NCBI RefSeq assembly: GCF_000406945.1
Contig: NZ_KE136354.1
Coordinates: 737,707-801,706 of the forward strand
Direction of reading: 5' to 3'
Length of the DNA: 64,000 bases
From: Enterococcus dispar ATCC 51266
GTDB lineage: Bacteria; Bacillota; Bacilli; Lactobacillales; Enterococcaceae
The notes under the pieces were generated by a model, which saw only the letters and a program-made list of their open reading frames with translations, searched no databases and was not told where the DNA came from. Below are positions 19,804-29,200 of the stretch, piece by piece. Position 1 is the stretch's first letter. Each line of letters starts with the position of its first letter. The translations under genes were made by a program, and so were the position numbers.

Positions 19804-21138
19804 ATGAAACTGACAAATAAAATGTTCGTTACAGTGCAATATATTAATTTGAATGATCAAATGATTAAGCGCCACCTGCAAGATTGGCTTGTTTTTATTC
19901 GTCTCCTTTATCAACCCAAACAAATGGTAGTCAACCATGAAGAAATCCAGCCCTTTTCACTGCAGAAAGTGCATCAGCTCCTAAACAAGTTAACGGAACA
20001 TGAAGATTTAGAATTTATTGTAAAAAACGGTCCCAACGAATCTTATTTTCATTTAGTTGATGGTAATTTATTAGAAAAACATTTAGTTTCACAAGAGATT
20101 TTTTTGAGGCAGAAACAAATGATTCTTAATTATCTGGATATCAAAATGAGCAAACGGGGACTATTTGGTTATTTGCGTAGCTATGACGAATATTTATATC
20201 ATAATACTGATAAAATTGAAATGCGGCTGGAATTTCAAACATCAGAACAAATTGAAAAATTACCCAAAATTCGTAATAAAGAAAATGAAACAGTAGTAGA
20301 TTGTAATCAATTTGCGGGATATGATATTTTTTATCGCGGCTTTTGTTTAACCTCTTGTTGGCGAATATATTTCAGCGCTCGGTATCATAAAATTATTCCT
20401 CTGGGGGTAGTAGAAGAGGTTCAACAAGTGGAGCAAGTTACTAAAGTTGCAGAAGATGTCTGGTTTGTTGAATTATACAAAGACCCTTATCGTTGGCAAG
20501 AAAAAATAAATTTGGATTATCAGCGACTATTTCGCGATCAAATGGGGATTGATCAACTCGCCTGGGATAACGGAGTAGGAATTTTGCGAGAACCGTTAAT
20601 TGAGTATGCATACACGGATAACATCATTCAAACTGTTCAATATCAAAATGATCGTCTGCAGCCGACACCCAAAAAAGAAGCAACTCATTTTGTTACGCGC
20701 GTCTATGATCTAGTTCATGACAATTATCAAGAACGACGAGTGAAAGGCGTTTTAAATGCGCAAGCTTATTTTCCTTGGGTAGATGAACAAGGGATGAAAA
20801 TGATGAATTATTTAGTTCTAAATCCGCAATACTCTTTGGACGAAGGCCTTTGTGCTTATGAATTTTATTTGCGAAATTATTTGGAGATTAATGTGACAGA
20901 TGAAAGGTACCATGAATACTTAGCAGTACTAAATATTTATCTGCCAGATGAATTTTTAACCAAAATACCATATAAAGTGTTGAAAGAAAAAATGGTTGAT
21001 ATTCATTTTACCCGCTTAAAAAAACGAAAACAGCGTGTTTTTTTTGATATAAAGAAAGACAAGAATCATCTAAGAGTCAATTTTGTTCCATTTTCAATAA
21101 TGAAAAATACTAGTGAAATCAGTCGTGTGGGGGGTTAA
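19804..21138 (+). CDS. Large protein of unknown function
   Basis: A 444-aa protein that I cannot assign. It begins MKLTNKMFVTVQYINL, has no signal peptide or membrane segment, and is rich in aromatic residues and in basic stretches near the end (TRLKKRKQRVFFDIKK). No nucleotide-binding, protease or DNA-binding motif is evident. GGCGGTGAG precedes the ATG, and a TATAAT (19765-19770) lies upstream. It is followed three bases later by a small membrane protein, so the two are probably one operon. Base composition matches the neighbours. Confidence 0.7.
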   Translation: MKLTNKMFVTVQYINLNDQMIKRHLQDWLVFIRLLYQPKQMVVNHEEIQPFSLQKVHQLLNKLTEHEDLEFIVKNGPNESYFHLVDGNLLEKHLVSQEIFLRQKQMILNYLDIKMSKRGLFGYLRSYDEYLYHNTDKIEMRLEFQTSEQIEKLPKIRNKENETVVDCNQFAGYDIFYRGFCLTSCWRIYFSARYHKIIPLGVVEEVQQVEQVTKVAEDVWFVELYKDPYRWQEKINLDYQRLFRDQMGIDQLAWDNGVGILREPLIEYAYTDNIIQTVQYQNDRLQPTPKKEATHFVTRVYDLVHDNYQERRVKGVLNAQAYFPWVDEQGMKMMNYLVLNPQYSLDEGLCAYEFYLRNYLEINVTDERYHEYLAVLNIYLPDEFLTKIPYKVLKEKMVDIHFTRLKKRKQRVFFDIKKDKNHLRVNFVPFSIMKNTSEISRVGG

Positions 21139-21141
21139 ATA

Positions 21142-21342
21142 ATGGAAGATTTATTGTTTAAAAAATATATGTTGCCAACAGGAGCGCTAACGGTATTGTT
21201 ACTACTATTACCCGATTTTTTCATGAAGATTCCATTAGCCTTGGGGATTATTTTGCTTGGCAGTTGTTTATGTATTTATAACTATTGGAAATTAGAAGTG
21301 AAATTGGAAGTTCAAAAAATCAAAGCACACCGCGAAGAATAA
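21142..21342 (+). CDS. Small two-helix membrane protein
   Basis: A 66-aa protein with hydrophobic segments at about 12-29 and 32-47 and a charged C-terminal tail (KLEVKLEVQKIKAHREE). It begins three bases after the 444-aa gene. No family recognised; it may anchor or partner the upstream protein. Confidence 0.65.
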   Translation: MEDLLFKKYMLPTGALTVLLLLLPDFFMKIPLALGIILLGSCLCIYNYWKLEVKLEVQKIKAHREE

Positions 21343-21506
21343 AAAATGGAACGGACTCATTCAGCTCTTAAGCAATAAGACAAGATCTTGTGAATTGTTC
21401 TTCAAAATTCTTATAATTTTGACTTAATTTCACTGAGCGTATGTTTATGCAGCTACACAGTAACAATATTGATATATCGGATTATTTCTTGTGAATTCTA
21501 TAAAGA

Positions 21507-21550
21507 AAACGTCAAAAATCAACTTAGATAGCTGATTTTTGACGTTTTTC
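21507..21550. terminator. Terminator of the fru operon (two-way)
   Basis: AAAACGTCAAAAATCA / TGATTTTTGACGTTTT, 15 or 16 pairs, with A and T runs on both flanks. The rest of 21343-21506 shows no gene. Confidence 0.8.
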
Positions 21551-21561
21551 ATATTCTTATT

Positions 21562-23481
21562 TTAATGAATATCTTTTTTCAATAGTCCGAAAATCACACC
21601 GGAAATAACAGCACCAATTGCGATAAAGACTAAATAAAGAATCGGATTGCTGACTAAGAAGACTACGAAAATACCACCGTGGGGTGCAAGTAATAGAATA
21701 TCTTTGGCACCTACAAGCGCTCCGGTAATCGCTGAACCAACGATAAAACTTGGGATGGCCCGCAATGGGTCAGCTGCTGCAAATGGAATTGATCCTTCTG
21801 TTACAAAGGATAGTCCCATCACAATGTTTGTTAAACCTGCATCTTGTTGATCTTTGGTAAATTTATTTTTGAATAAGCGGGTAGCGACAAAAATTGCTAA
21901 TGGAGGCACCATACCGCCGGCCATAACAGAAGCCATTACAACACTCCCACCAGAAGCAACCGTAGTAGCTAACGTTGCTGTACCAAATACATAAGCTGCT
22001 TTGTTAATTGGACCGCCTAAGTCAGCTGCCATCATACCGGCAAGTAACGCACCTAATAATGCAGCGTTTGATCCGCTTAAGCCTGTTAAGAAACTGTTTA
22101 ATGCATCATTGATAACTTTCATTGGGACGTTGATAATCAACATCAAAAAGCCGGTAATTAACAGACCAAAAACAGGGTAGAACAAAATTGTTTTGATGCC
22201 ATCCAATGATTTTGGTAAGTTCTTGAAGAGTTTACGTAAAAATAAAATAACGTAACCGCCAAGGAAACCACCGATTAATGCTCCTAAGAAACCAGCACCT
22301 CCAGCATTAGCTAAAGCACCTGCGGCAAAACCCACAATCAAACCAGGACGATCAGCAATACTTGAAGCGATAAAACCTGCAAGAACAGGGAGCATAAAGC
22401 CAAAAGCAGCATTACCAATTTGGTTGAACCATGAAGCTTGCATATTGTAATTACCCAGTTGGGCTAAACTATCCTGGGGCACACCCATGAATTGGTCAAT
22501 CATAAAGGATAGGGCAATTGCAATCCCGCCACCAATTACAAATGGCAGCATGTGGGAAACACCATTCATTAAGTCTTTGTAAATGCGTTGGCCAACCGTA
22601 CCATCAGCACTTTCTTTGGAATCACTCGAACTTGAACCATCGCCTTTAAAGACTGGAGCAGTACCGCTTAAGGCTTCATTAATCAAGTTTTCTGGTTTAC
22701 GAATTCCATCACTGACTGGGCGATTAACTAAATGTTTACCATCAAAGCGATCCATTTCAACATTTTTATCCGCTGCAACAATAACACCATCTGCTCGTGC
22801 GATATCTTCTGCTGTTAGACGGTTTTTAATTCCTTCTGAACCATTTGTCTCGACTTTAATGTCGACACCCATTTCTTTGGCTTGTTTTTTCAAAGCATCT
22901 TCTGCCATGTAGGTGTGAGCAATACCTGTTGGACAAGCAGTAACGGCAACAATATATTTGCGGTTAAAACTTTTCAGTTCTTCTTCTTCAGCGGCTTTTT
23001 TCTCAGCTAACGCTTCAGCTTCTTTTTGAGCTTCTGTATTAGCAAAAAGTTGTTGTACTTCATCGGGTGTTGTTGCCGATTTTAATCGTGCCACAAAATC
23101 GGCATCGATTAAGAGACGTGAAAGAGCAGCTAAGGCTTGCAAGTGAGTGTCATTTGCGCCTTCTGGAGCAGCAATCATAAAAAAGAGATAAGTTGGTTGT
23201 CCATCTAATGATGCATAGTCAACGCCTTTGGTACTTTTAGCAAAGAGAACCGTTGCTTCTTTGACCGCTTTATTTTTAGCGTGGGGCATTGCAATCCCGT
23301 CACCTAATCCAGTTGATGTTTGCGCTTCACGGGCCAAAATTCCTTCTTTGTAAGTTTGGATATCAGAGATACGACCAACATCATACATTTTTTGGACCAT
23401 TTCATCGATTGCGCCTTTTTTGTCAGTTGCCTGAAGATCCATAATCATGGCATCTTTAATCAATAATTCATTGATATTCAT
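21562..23481 (-). CDS. fruA: PTS fructose-specific EIIABC
   Basis: A 639-aa permease that takes up fructose and phosphorylates it to fructose-1-P. The domains are in order IIA-IIB-IIC: IIA with the phospho-His in GIAMPHAKNKAV (about residue 66), IIB with the phospho-Cys in VTACPTGIAHTYMA (about 180), then a IIC membrane domain of eight or more helices. GGAGG precedes the ATG. Last gene of fruR-fruK-fruA. Confidence 0.96.
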   Translation of the reverse strand: MNINELLIKDAMIMDLQATDKKGAIDEMVQKMYDVGRISDIQTYKEGILAREAQTSTGLGDGIAMPHAKNKAVKEATVLFAKSTKGVDYASLDGQPTYLFFMIAAPEGANDTHLQALAALSRLLIDADFVARLKSATTPDEVQQLFANTEAQKEAEALAEKKAAEEEELKSFNRKYIVAVTACPTGIAHTYMAEDALKKQAKEMGVDIKVETNGSEGIKNRLTAEDIARADGVIVAADKNVEMDRFDGKHLVNRPVSDGIRKPENLINEALSGTAPVFKGDGSSSSDSKESADGTVGQRIYKDLMNGVSHMLPFVIGGGIAIALSFMIDQFMGVPQDSLAQLGNYNMQASWFNQIGNAAFGFMLPVLAGFIASSIADRPGLIVGFAAGALANAGGAGFLGALIGGFLGGYVILFLRKLFKNLPKSLDGIKTILFYPVFGLLITGFLMLIINVPMKVINDALNSFLTGLSGSNAALLGALLAGMMAADLGGPINKAAYVFGTATLATTVASGGSVVMASVMAGGMVPPLAIFVATRLFKNKFTKDQQDAGLTNIVMGLSFVTEGSIPFAAADPLRAIPSFIVGSAITGALVGAKDILLLAPHGGIFVVFLVSNPILYLVFIAIGAVISGVIFGLLKKDIH

Positions 23482-23527
23482 TGTTTTCCTCCTTAATTTT
23501 GCAACAGTGTCTTATTTTTAACTGAAT

Positions 23528-24445
23528 TTAATCGGCAATTTTTTCAACCACAACTTCAGCCAATAATTCTTTAATGAAAGGAGCTTGTGCTAAATCATCA
23601 GAAAATGCGGTAGCACTGCCACAAGCCACTCCCCATTTAAAGGCGGCGATAGCATCTTGACTTTGACTATATTCACCAATAAAACCGGCAATCATGGAAT
23701 CCCCTGCACCAACTGAATTTTTTAGAGGACGTTTTAAGACATTGGATTGATACACACCCTCGTTGGTAAAGAGTAAAGCTCCGTCTCCAGCCATAGAGAT
23801 AATGGCGTTTTTAGCGCCAGCAACAAGTAATTTTTTGCCATATGGCACGATATCAGCAATGCTATTGAAAGTAGTTTGGTAAGCTTCTGCTAATTCGTGG
23901 TTGTTGGGTTTGACTAATAAGGGTTCACTCGTTAATGCATTCATTAAATCTTGACCTGTGGTATCAATTACAAATTCTGCTTGCTTTTCTTTCACTAATT
24001 GAATTAACTTTTGGTAAAAACCACTAGGTAAACTAGCTGGTGCACTTCCTGATAAAACCACAATATCATCTTGAGAAATTTTTGTGAGTTGTGATTTTAA
24101 ATCAGCGATGTCAACAGTGTGAATAGCAGGGCCTAAGCCGTTAATTTCAGTTTCAGATTCCGCTTTTAATTTGATATTGATACGGGTATCATCTTCAATT
24201 CTAGTAAAGTTTTGTGCAATGTTTTCTTGTTTTAACCAATCGGCAATAAAGTTTCCGGTAAAGCCACCTAAAAAACCTAGTGCATTATTATCAACGCCAA
24301 TTCTTTTTAAAATGCGTGAAACGTTAATTCCTTTGCCACCGGGTAATTTTAGGTCTTTTTTCATTCGATTTACTTCGCCGATTTTTAAATCTTCGACGTG
24401 GACAATATAGTCGATGGAAGGATTGAGTGTAACTGTGTGAATCAT
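23528..24445 (-). CDS. fruK: 1-Phosphofructokinase
   Basis: A 305-aa PfkB-family kinase that phosphorylates fructose-1-P to fructose-1,6-bisP. The N-terminal signature LKLPGGKGINVSRIL and the C-terminal NSVGAGDSMIAGF, with its catalytic Asp, are present. The start overlaps the fruR stop by four bases. It is the middle gene of the fructose operon. Confidence 0.95.
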   Translation of the reverse strand: MIHTVTLNPSIDYIVHVEDLKIGEVNRMKKDLKLPGGKGINVSRILKRIGVDNNALGFLGGFTGNFIADWLKQENIAQNFTRIEDDTRINIKLKAESETEINGLGPAIHTVDIADLKSQLTKISQDDIVVLSGSAPASLPSGFYQKLIQLVKEKQAEFVIDTTGQDLMNALTSEPLLVKPNNHELAEAYQTTFNSIADIVPYGKKLLVAGAKNAIISMAGDGALLFTNEGVYQSNVLKRPLKNSVGAGDSMIAGFIGEYSQSQDAIAAFKWGVACGSATAFSDDLAQAPFIKELLAEVVVEKIAD

Positions 24446-25197
24446 ATTTTTGCCTCCAATATTTTGACATCGTGATACATTTCAGCGTGTTCTTGTGGAC
24501 AATAGTCAGTTAAGATTGTCACAGCTTCAAGAGGTGCTACTTTTGCAAAACTAATTTGGTTGAATTTGCTGTGATCGGCCAAGATAAAACCTTCTTCAGC
24601 TTGTAAAAGCGCAACTTTTTTCAAAATGGCTTCTTCTGGATCGGGTGTTGTTAGACCAGCTGCTAAATCAATGCCGTTGATTCCTAAAAAAGCTTTGTTG
24701 AAATTGAACTCTTGAAGCTGTTTTAGACTAGTATTACCCAATGTGGCATTGGTGGATAGTTTAATTGTTCCCCCTAATATAATTGTGTCAATATTTAAAT
24801 CAATTAACTGAGCTGCGTGTTTGACGGAATTGGTGACGACTTTTAGCGGCGTACCTGTTGGAAGCAAGGGGATTAATTCCAATGTACTACTACCAGCATC
24901 TAAGTAAATGACATCATCATTTTTTATTTGAGCTGCAGCTAATTTGGCAATCACTTGCTTAGCAAGAACATTTTCCTTTGATTTTGTCTGCATGTCTGCT
25001 TCAAACCCGATGTGTTGGCCTATTCTTTTAGCTCCACCGTGAACGCGAATTAATAATTTCTGATTTTCCAACTCTTGTAAATCACGCCGGATTGTGGATT
25101 CAGATGCATCTAATAAGTTTGTTAGCTCATGTAATTTGATGATATTATTTTGCGTAAGGAGTTGCAAAATTTTTTGTTGTCTTTCTTCTGTAAGCAT
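24442..25197 (-). CDS. fruR: DeoR-family fructose operon regulator
   Basis: A 251-aa regulator with the N-terminal DeoR helix-turn-helix (RQQKILQLLTQNNIIKLHEL, then DASESTIRRDLQEL) and the C-terminal sugar-phosphate sensor domain (DDVIYLDAGSSTLEL, KAFLGINGID). By analogy it represses the operon and senses fructose-1-P. It is the first gene of its own target operon, so it should be autoregulated. Confidence 0.92.
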   Translation of the reverse strand: MLTEERQQKILQLLTQNNIIKLHELTNLLDASESTIRRDLQELENQKLLIRVHGGAKRIGQHIGFEADMQTKSKENVLAKQVIAKLAAAQIKNDDVIYLDAGSSTLELIPLLPTGTPLKVVTNSVKHAAQLIDLNIDTIILGGTIKLSTNATLGNTSLKQLQEFNFNKAFLGINGIDLAAGLTTPDPEEAILKKVALLQAEEGFILADHSKFNQISFAKVAPLEAVTILTDYCPQEHAEMYHDVKILEAKI

Positions 25198-25219
25198 TTA
25201 CAATTCCTCCTTCGACCAT

Positions 25220-25248
25220 ATAATAGCATGTTGTTCATTCAAATTCAA
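25220..25248 (-). promoter_or_regulatory. Promoter of fruR-fruK-fruA
   Basis: On the minus strand TTGAAT, 17 bases, TATTAT, with extended -10 TGC. On the plus strand TTCA occurs five times between 25234 and 25283, mostly within TTCAAA/TTCAAC contexts. These repeats are a possible FruR operator. Confidence 0.65.
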
Positions 25249-25391
25249 CTACAATCAGTCAAAAACGTTCAAAATAATTCATCGACTCGTTTCAAGCTTG
25301 CTAATTTAGGAAACTTCAATGCTGGAAGGGTTAACAATTGAAAAAGAATGTGTTTTTTGGCTTAATTATAAGTAGAAGGGTGTTGGTAAAT

Positions 25392-26858
25392 ATGAAGAGA
25401 ACTTTATTACAGGCATTTCAATGGGAATTAGAAGCAAATAGTAACCATTGGAACTTATTAGGAGAACAAATAGATTATTTAAAAAAATTAGGCATTAATG
25501 CATTATGGTTACCGCCGGCAGCAAAAGGATCAGCGGGAGTTAATGATGTGGGATATGGCACGTATGATTTATATGATTTAGGTGAATTTGAGCAAAAAGG
25601 GACAGTTCCCACCAAATACGGTACCAAAGAGGAATATCTAGCAACAATAAAGAAACTACAAAATAATGAAATTGAAGTTTATGCGGACATTGTTTTTAAT
25701 CACTTTATGGGAGCAGATGAAACAGAGAAAGTTTCGGCTGTTAAATATAGTTGGGATAACCGTAATCAGCAAATTAGTGATGAAGAAGAAATTGAAGCCT
25801 GGACGCGTTTTACATTTCCGGGACGAAAAGGAAAATATAGTGATTATGTTTGGACTTGGCGCAATTTTTCCGGCGTTGATTATGATGCGCATAATAAAGA
25901 TCACGCAATTTTTAATATTGCAGATAAAGGCTGGGTTTCAGATGTTGATTCAGAAAATGGCAACTTTGATTATTTGATGGGTTGTAACTTAGACATGACG
26001 TATGAAGAGACAATTGAACAGTTAGATCAATGGGGAAAATGGTTTTTGGCTGAGACTAATGTAGATGGTTTTCGGTTGGATGCTGTAAAACACATTCAAT
26101 TTGATTTTTTTGTGGATTGGTTATTACGCCGAAGAAAAGAAAAGGAATCCCCACTTTTTGTTGTTGGCGAGTATTGGACTGATGAACTTGATAAGTTGGA
26201 AAATTATATCGATTCGTCTGGAAATTTAATTTATTTATTTGATGTGCCACTTCATTTCAATTTGTATCGCGCAAGTAGAAGCAATGGTGAATTTGATTTA
26301 CGCGAGATCTTTACGGGAACTTTAGTTGAGTCAAGACCAGATTATGCTGTTACTTTTGTCGATAATCACGATACACAAAAAGGTCAAAGTTTGGAATCTT
26401 GGGTTGATGGCTGGTTCAAAGTGCATGCCTACGCATTAATTTTATTACGTAAAATTGGCACGCCGACAGTTTTTTGGGGTGATTTATATGGTATTCCAAC
26501 GCAAGAAGTTGGGGCGGTGGGCGAAAGTCTGGAATATTTGCTAAAAATTAGAGAACATTTGGCATATGGCAATGAAGTGGATTATTTTGACGACCCTAAC
26601 TGCATTGGCTGGGTACACACCGGTGATTTTGAAAAAGAGCTATCTGGGTTTGCGGTAGTTTTAACCAATACGGATGCCAATCAAAAAGAGATGACGATTA
26701 GTGCGATTCATGCGGGCAAAACTTTTGTAGATGTGTTAAAAAATAATAATACAAAAGTTGTCTTGGATGAAAACGGTCGAGGCATATTCCCGGTAAATGG
26801 GGGTCAAGTTTCTGTTTATGTCAATGAAGAAGTTGCTGAGATGATTTGGGAACAATAA
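25392..26858 (+). CDS. Cytoplasmic alpha-amylase (GH13)
   Basis: A 488-aa glycoside hydrolase of the intracellular GH13 type, with no signal peptide. The four conserved regions are present: YADIVFNHFMG, DGFRLDAVKHI (nucleophile Asp), FVVGEYW (acid Glu) and FVDNHDTQ. It would cut imported or stored maltodextrin and glycogen. ATG 25392 is used, with AGAAGGG upstream; the longer frame extension has no good site. The next gene starts 16 bases later, but its function is unrelated. Confidence 0.92.
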   Translation: MKRTLLQAFQWELEANSNHWNLLGEQIDYLKKLGINALWLPPAAKGSAGVNDVGYGTYDLYDLGEFEQKGTVPTKYGTKEEYLATIKKLQNNEIEVYADIVFNHFMGADETEKVSAVKYSWDNRNQQISDEEEIEAWTRFTFPGRKGKYSDYVWTWRNFSGVDYDAHNKDHAIFNIADKGWVSDVDSENGNFDYLMGCNLDMTYEETIEQLDQWGKWFLAETNVDGFRLDAVKHIQFDFFVDWLLRRRKEKESPLFVVGEYWTDELDKLENYIDSSGNLIYLFDVPLHFNLYRASRSNGEFDLREIFTGTLVESRPDYAVTFVDNHDTQKGQSLESWVDGWFKVHAYALILLRKIGTPTVFWGDLYGIPTQEVGAVGESLEYLLKIREHLAYGNEVDYFDDPNCIGWVHTGDFEKELSGFAVVLTNTDANQKEMTISAIHAGKTFVDVLKNNNTKVVLDENGRGIFPVNGGQVSVYVNEEVAEMIWEQ

Positions 26859-26874
26859 GAAAAGAGGGGAGAAA

Positions 26875-29166
26875 ATGAAAAAGCTAGGGGTTTGGTTTGG
26901 ATTGCTTTGTATCTTGCAAGGTGTGGTACCGGTGCAAGCCATTGCAGAAGTTTTACCAGAAAATACAACGAAGATGGAGGATGTCGCCACGACAAATCCT
27001 CCTATATCAGAAGATTCTACAAAACAGATGGAAAGTACAATAGACGAGACACCTGCTGATAGTGAGGGCGTCGCTGAAACCTTTGAAAAAAATTCAGAAA
27101 CTGCTATGAGCGCTGAGAAGAATACTGCTACTACTGAAACGACAACGGAAACTGATGGTAAACAAAATTTGTCCCAAGAGGATAATAAAATAGCTTCCAA
27201 AGCGAAAAAGCAAATAAATGCTTTACATTATGTAACATTAACCCAATCTAATGCTAATTTGAAAATATATCCAGATTTAGCTGATTTAGACTCGTGGAAT
27301 TTGCCTACGCAAGAGCAATTGAATAAAACCTACCAAGTAAAAGCTACATTTACATTGGAAGAACAAAATTATTATCTTCTTAGGGATAAAACTGGTGATC
27401 TTGGCTACGTGTCAGCAACGTCGGTTACTCTGACAGCTTTTCCCCAAGGTAGTGAAATTCTCTATGAATCAGATAATTATTTTGCTGTGACGACAGAAAT
27501 GGATGCATTGTTTCATGACTTTTCTCAAGCTCCCCAATCAACAAAAAGTATCTTACGGAAAACATTCAAAGCTAAGGGGTATTATCTTGATTTTGATGGT
27601 ACACGTTATGAAGTTTTAACAGATAAGAATGGCGTGCAAATAGGAATTGTAAAGGCGACGGCCTTAAAAGCAACCAACGCAGGTGGTCTTTATAAATCTC
27701 ATAAGCAATATGTGACTTTTGTAAAAAACAACAGTAAAATTTACAAAGATTTTACTTTAAATGAGCGTAGTAAAACCAATGCATATTATTTAAAAACTTA
27801 CGAATCTCGTGGTTTTTATCTTCATTTTAATGACATAAAGTATTTCACAATCTATGATAATAAAGGGAAATGGATTGGTTATGTGCCAGAAAGTCTGGTT
27901 AAACTAGGTAACGGCAAAGGTGGTATTTATCAAAGTAGTAATCGCTATATTACTTTTACGAGTGCCAATTATGCTCTGTATAGTAATTTTGATTTTAAAA
28001 AGTTGCGGACCACAAAAGGATTATATAAAAAAACTTATCAAGCCCGGGGCTACTATGAGCACTTCAACGGTGCGCGATACTATACAGTCTATGATAATAA
28101 AGGCAAATGGCTAGGTTATGTTAATGCTGCCAGTGCTAAAACAGGGAATGGCAAAGGCGGTATATATCAAAGTAGCAATCGTTATATTACCTTTACCAGC
28201 GCCAATTATGCTATGTATAGCAATTTCAATTTTAAAAAATTACGAACTACAAAAAATTTGTATAAAAAGACTTATCAAGCTCGGGGTTATTATGAGCATT
28301 TTAATGGTGCTAGATATTATACCGTTTATGACAATAAGGGCAAATGGTTAGGTTACGTAAACGCTGCCAGTGCTAAAACAGGAAATGGCAAAGGTGGAAT
28401 CTATCAAACATTAGGCAATGAAGGTGTGGTTATTTCACGAAATTATGCCACCTATCATAATTTCAATTTCAAAAAAAGAGGGAAAACGGCTTCTATCTTT
28501 AACCAAACTGTTCAAGTAAGAGGATATTATCAACATTTTAACGGCGCAAAATATTACTCTATTTACAGCACGAAAGGTAAATGGTTAGGCTATGTCAATA
28601 GCGGAGCGGTACGAATTAAAAAAGGTGCAGCGTCTTATTTAGGGACAAGTCGCGCAAGAGTAGTAAAGCATCTGAGTGCTAATGAGAAAAATGGTTTTTA
28701 TGTTGGAACGCGTTATCGCGGACTCGGTTATGGTGGGATTAGTAATCAAGAAGTATTTATGCAGCCAAAGGGGAAGCCCAATAAATATGGGCAAGGAATG
28801 AATTGTACCGGTTTTGTGGCTGCGGCTATGCGTAATAGCGGCGCTAACTTAGCACCGATTACTCGCTTAGGTTATGGTGGTGCGGCTAATGCCACATTAT
28901 GGCGCGATGCTTTAAAGAAAAATTGTAAATATTATACTTACGGCTCGATTAATGCATTACTAAAAAGCGGCCGGGCGAAAAAAGGAGATATTTTATATCT
29001 TGAAGGACGTTGGGGAGAATATGGTGCCGATTGCCACATTGGTATTTTTTGGGGAAACAATGGGCACCAAAATCGATTTTGGCATCAAGTGTTAGCAGGT
29101 AATATGATTTCAAATATTTTTTCAGGTACCCCTTATTCAATGATTTATTTATTCCCGCAAGAATAA
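26875..29166 (+). CDS. Secreted GW-repeat protein with NlpC/P60-like C-terminus
   Basis: A 763-aa exported protein. A signal peptide (about 1-23, ending VQA) is followed by a Thr/Glu/Ser-rich linker to about 110. Then come about six GW/SH3-like repeats of some 75-80 residues, typified by YDNKGKWLGYV, which in other Gram-positives bind teichoic acids. The last 170 residues look like a papain-fold wall hydrolase: Cys644 in NCTGFV, His721 in DCHIGIFWG and His737 in FWHQV. Probably a wall-bound peptidoglycan amidase or endopeptidase. Two central repeats are near-identical in protein but not in DNA. No LPXTG motif. The catalytic call is inference from the motif spacing. Confidence 0.75.
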   Translation: MKKLGVWFGLLCILQGVVPVQAIAEVLPENTTKMEDVATTNPPISEDSTKQMESTIDETPADSEGVAETFEKNSETAMSAEKNTATTETTTETDGKQNLSQEDNKIASKAKKQINALHYVTLTQSNANLKIYPDLADLDSWNLPTQEQLNKTYQVKATFTLEEQNYYLLRDKTGDLGYVSATSVTLTAFPQGSEILYESDNYFAVTTEMDALFHDFSQAPQSTKSILRKTFKAKGYYLDFDGTRYEVLTDKNGVQIGIVKATALKATNAGGLYKSHKQYVTFVKNNSKIYKDFTLNERSKTNAYYLKTYESRGFYLHFNDIKYFTIYDNKGKWIGYVPESLVKLGNGKGGIYQSSNRYITFTSANYALYSNFDFKKLRTTKGLYKKTYQARGYYEHFNGARYYTVYDNKGKWLGYVNAASAKTGNGKGGIYQSSNRYITFTSANYAMYSNFNFKKLRTTKNLYKKTYQARGYYEHFNGARYYTVYDNKGKWLGYVNAASAKTGNGKGGIYQTLGNEGVVISRNYATYHNFNFKKRGKTASIFNQTVQVRGYYQHFNGAKYYSIYSTKGKWLGYVNSGAVRIKKGAASYLGTSRARVVKHLSANEKNGFYVGTRYRGLGYGGISNQEVFMQPKGKPNKYGQGMNCTGFVAAAMRNSGANLAPITRLGYGGAANATLWRDALKKNCKYYTYGSINALLKSGRAKKGDILYLEGRWGEYGADCHIGIFWGNNGHQNRFWHQVLAGNMISNIFSGTPYSMIYLFPQE
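27907..28143 (+). repeat. GW repeat, central copy A (79 codons)
   Basis: Starts at GNGKGGIYQSSNRY. Differs from copy B at only 3 residues but at 37 codons by eye. Confidence 0.9.
28144..28380 (+). repeat. GW repeat, central copy B (79 codons)
   Basis: Follows copy A with no gap. The residue changes relative to A are Leu to Met, Asp to Asn and Gly to Asn. The other 34 codon differences are silent. Confidence 0.9.
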
Positions 29167-29167
29167 T

Positions 29168-29200
29168 AAAAAGCGAGACCCAACTTGGGTCTCGCTTTTT
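29168..29200. terminator. Two-way terminator between the GW protein and clc
   Basis: AAAAAGCGAGACCCAA and TTGGGTCTCGCTTTTT are exact complements around a single base. It serves both converging genes. Confidence 0.9.

Noticed and set aside
25262-25285. CRE-like CAAAAACGTTCAAA upstream of fruR
   Set aside because: Too many mismatches with the catabolite-response consensus; more likely part of the TTCA repeats.
27920-28351. Two alternative-frame open frames over the GW repeats
   Set aside because: They repeat with the 237-base unit only because the main frame does.
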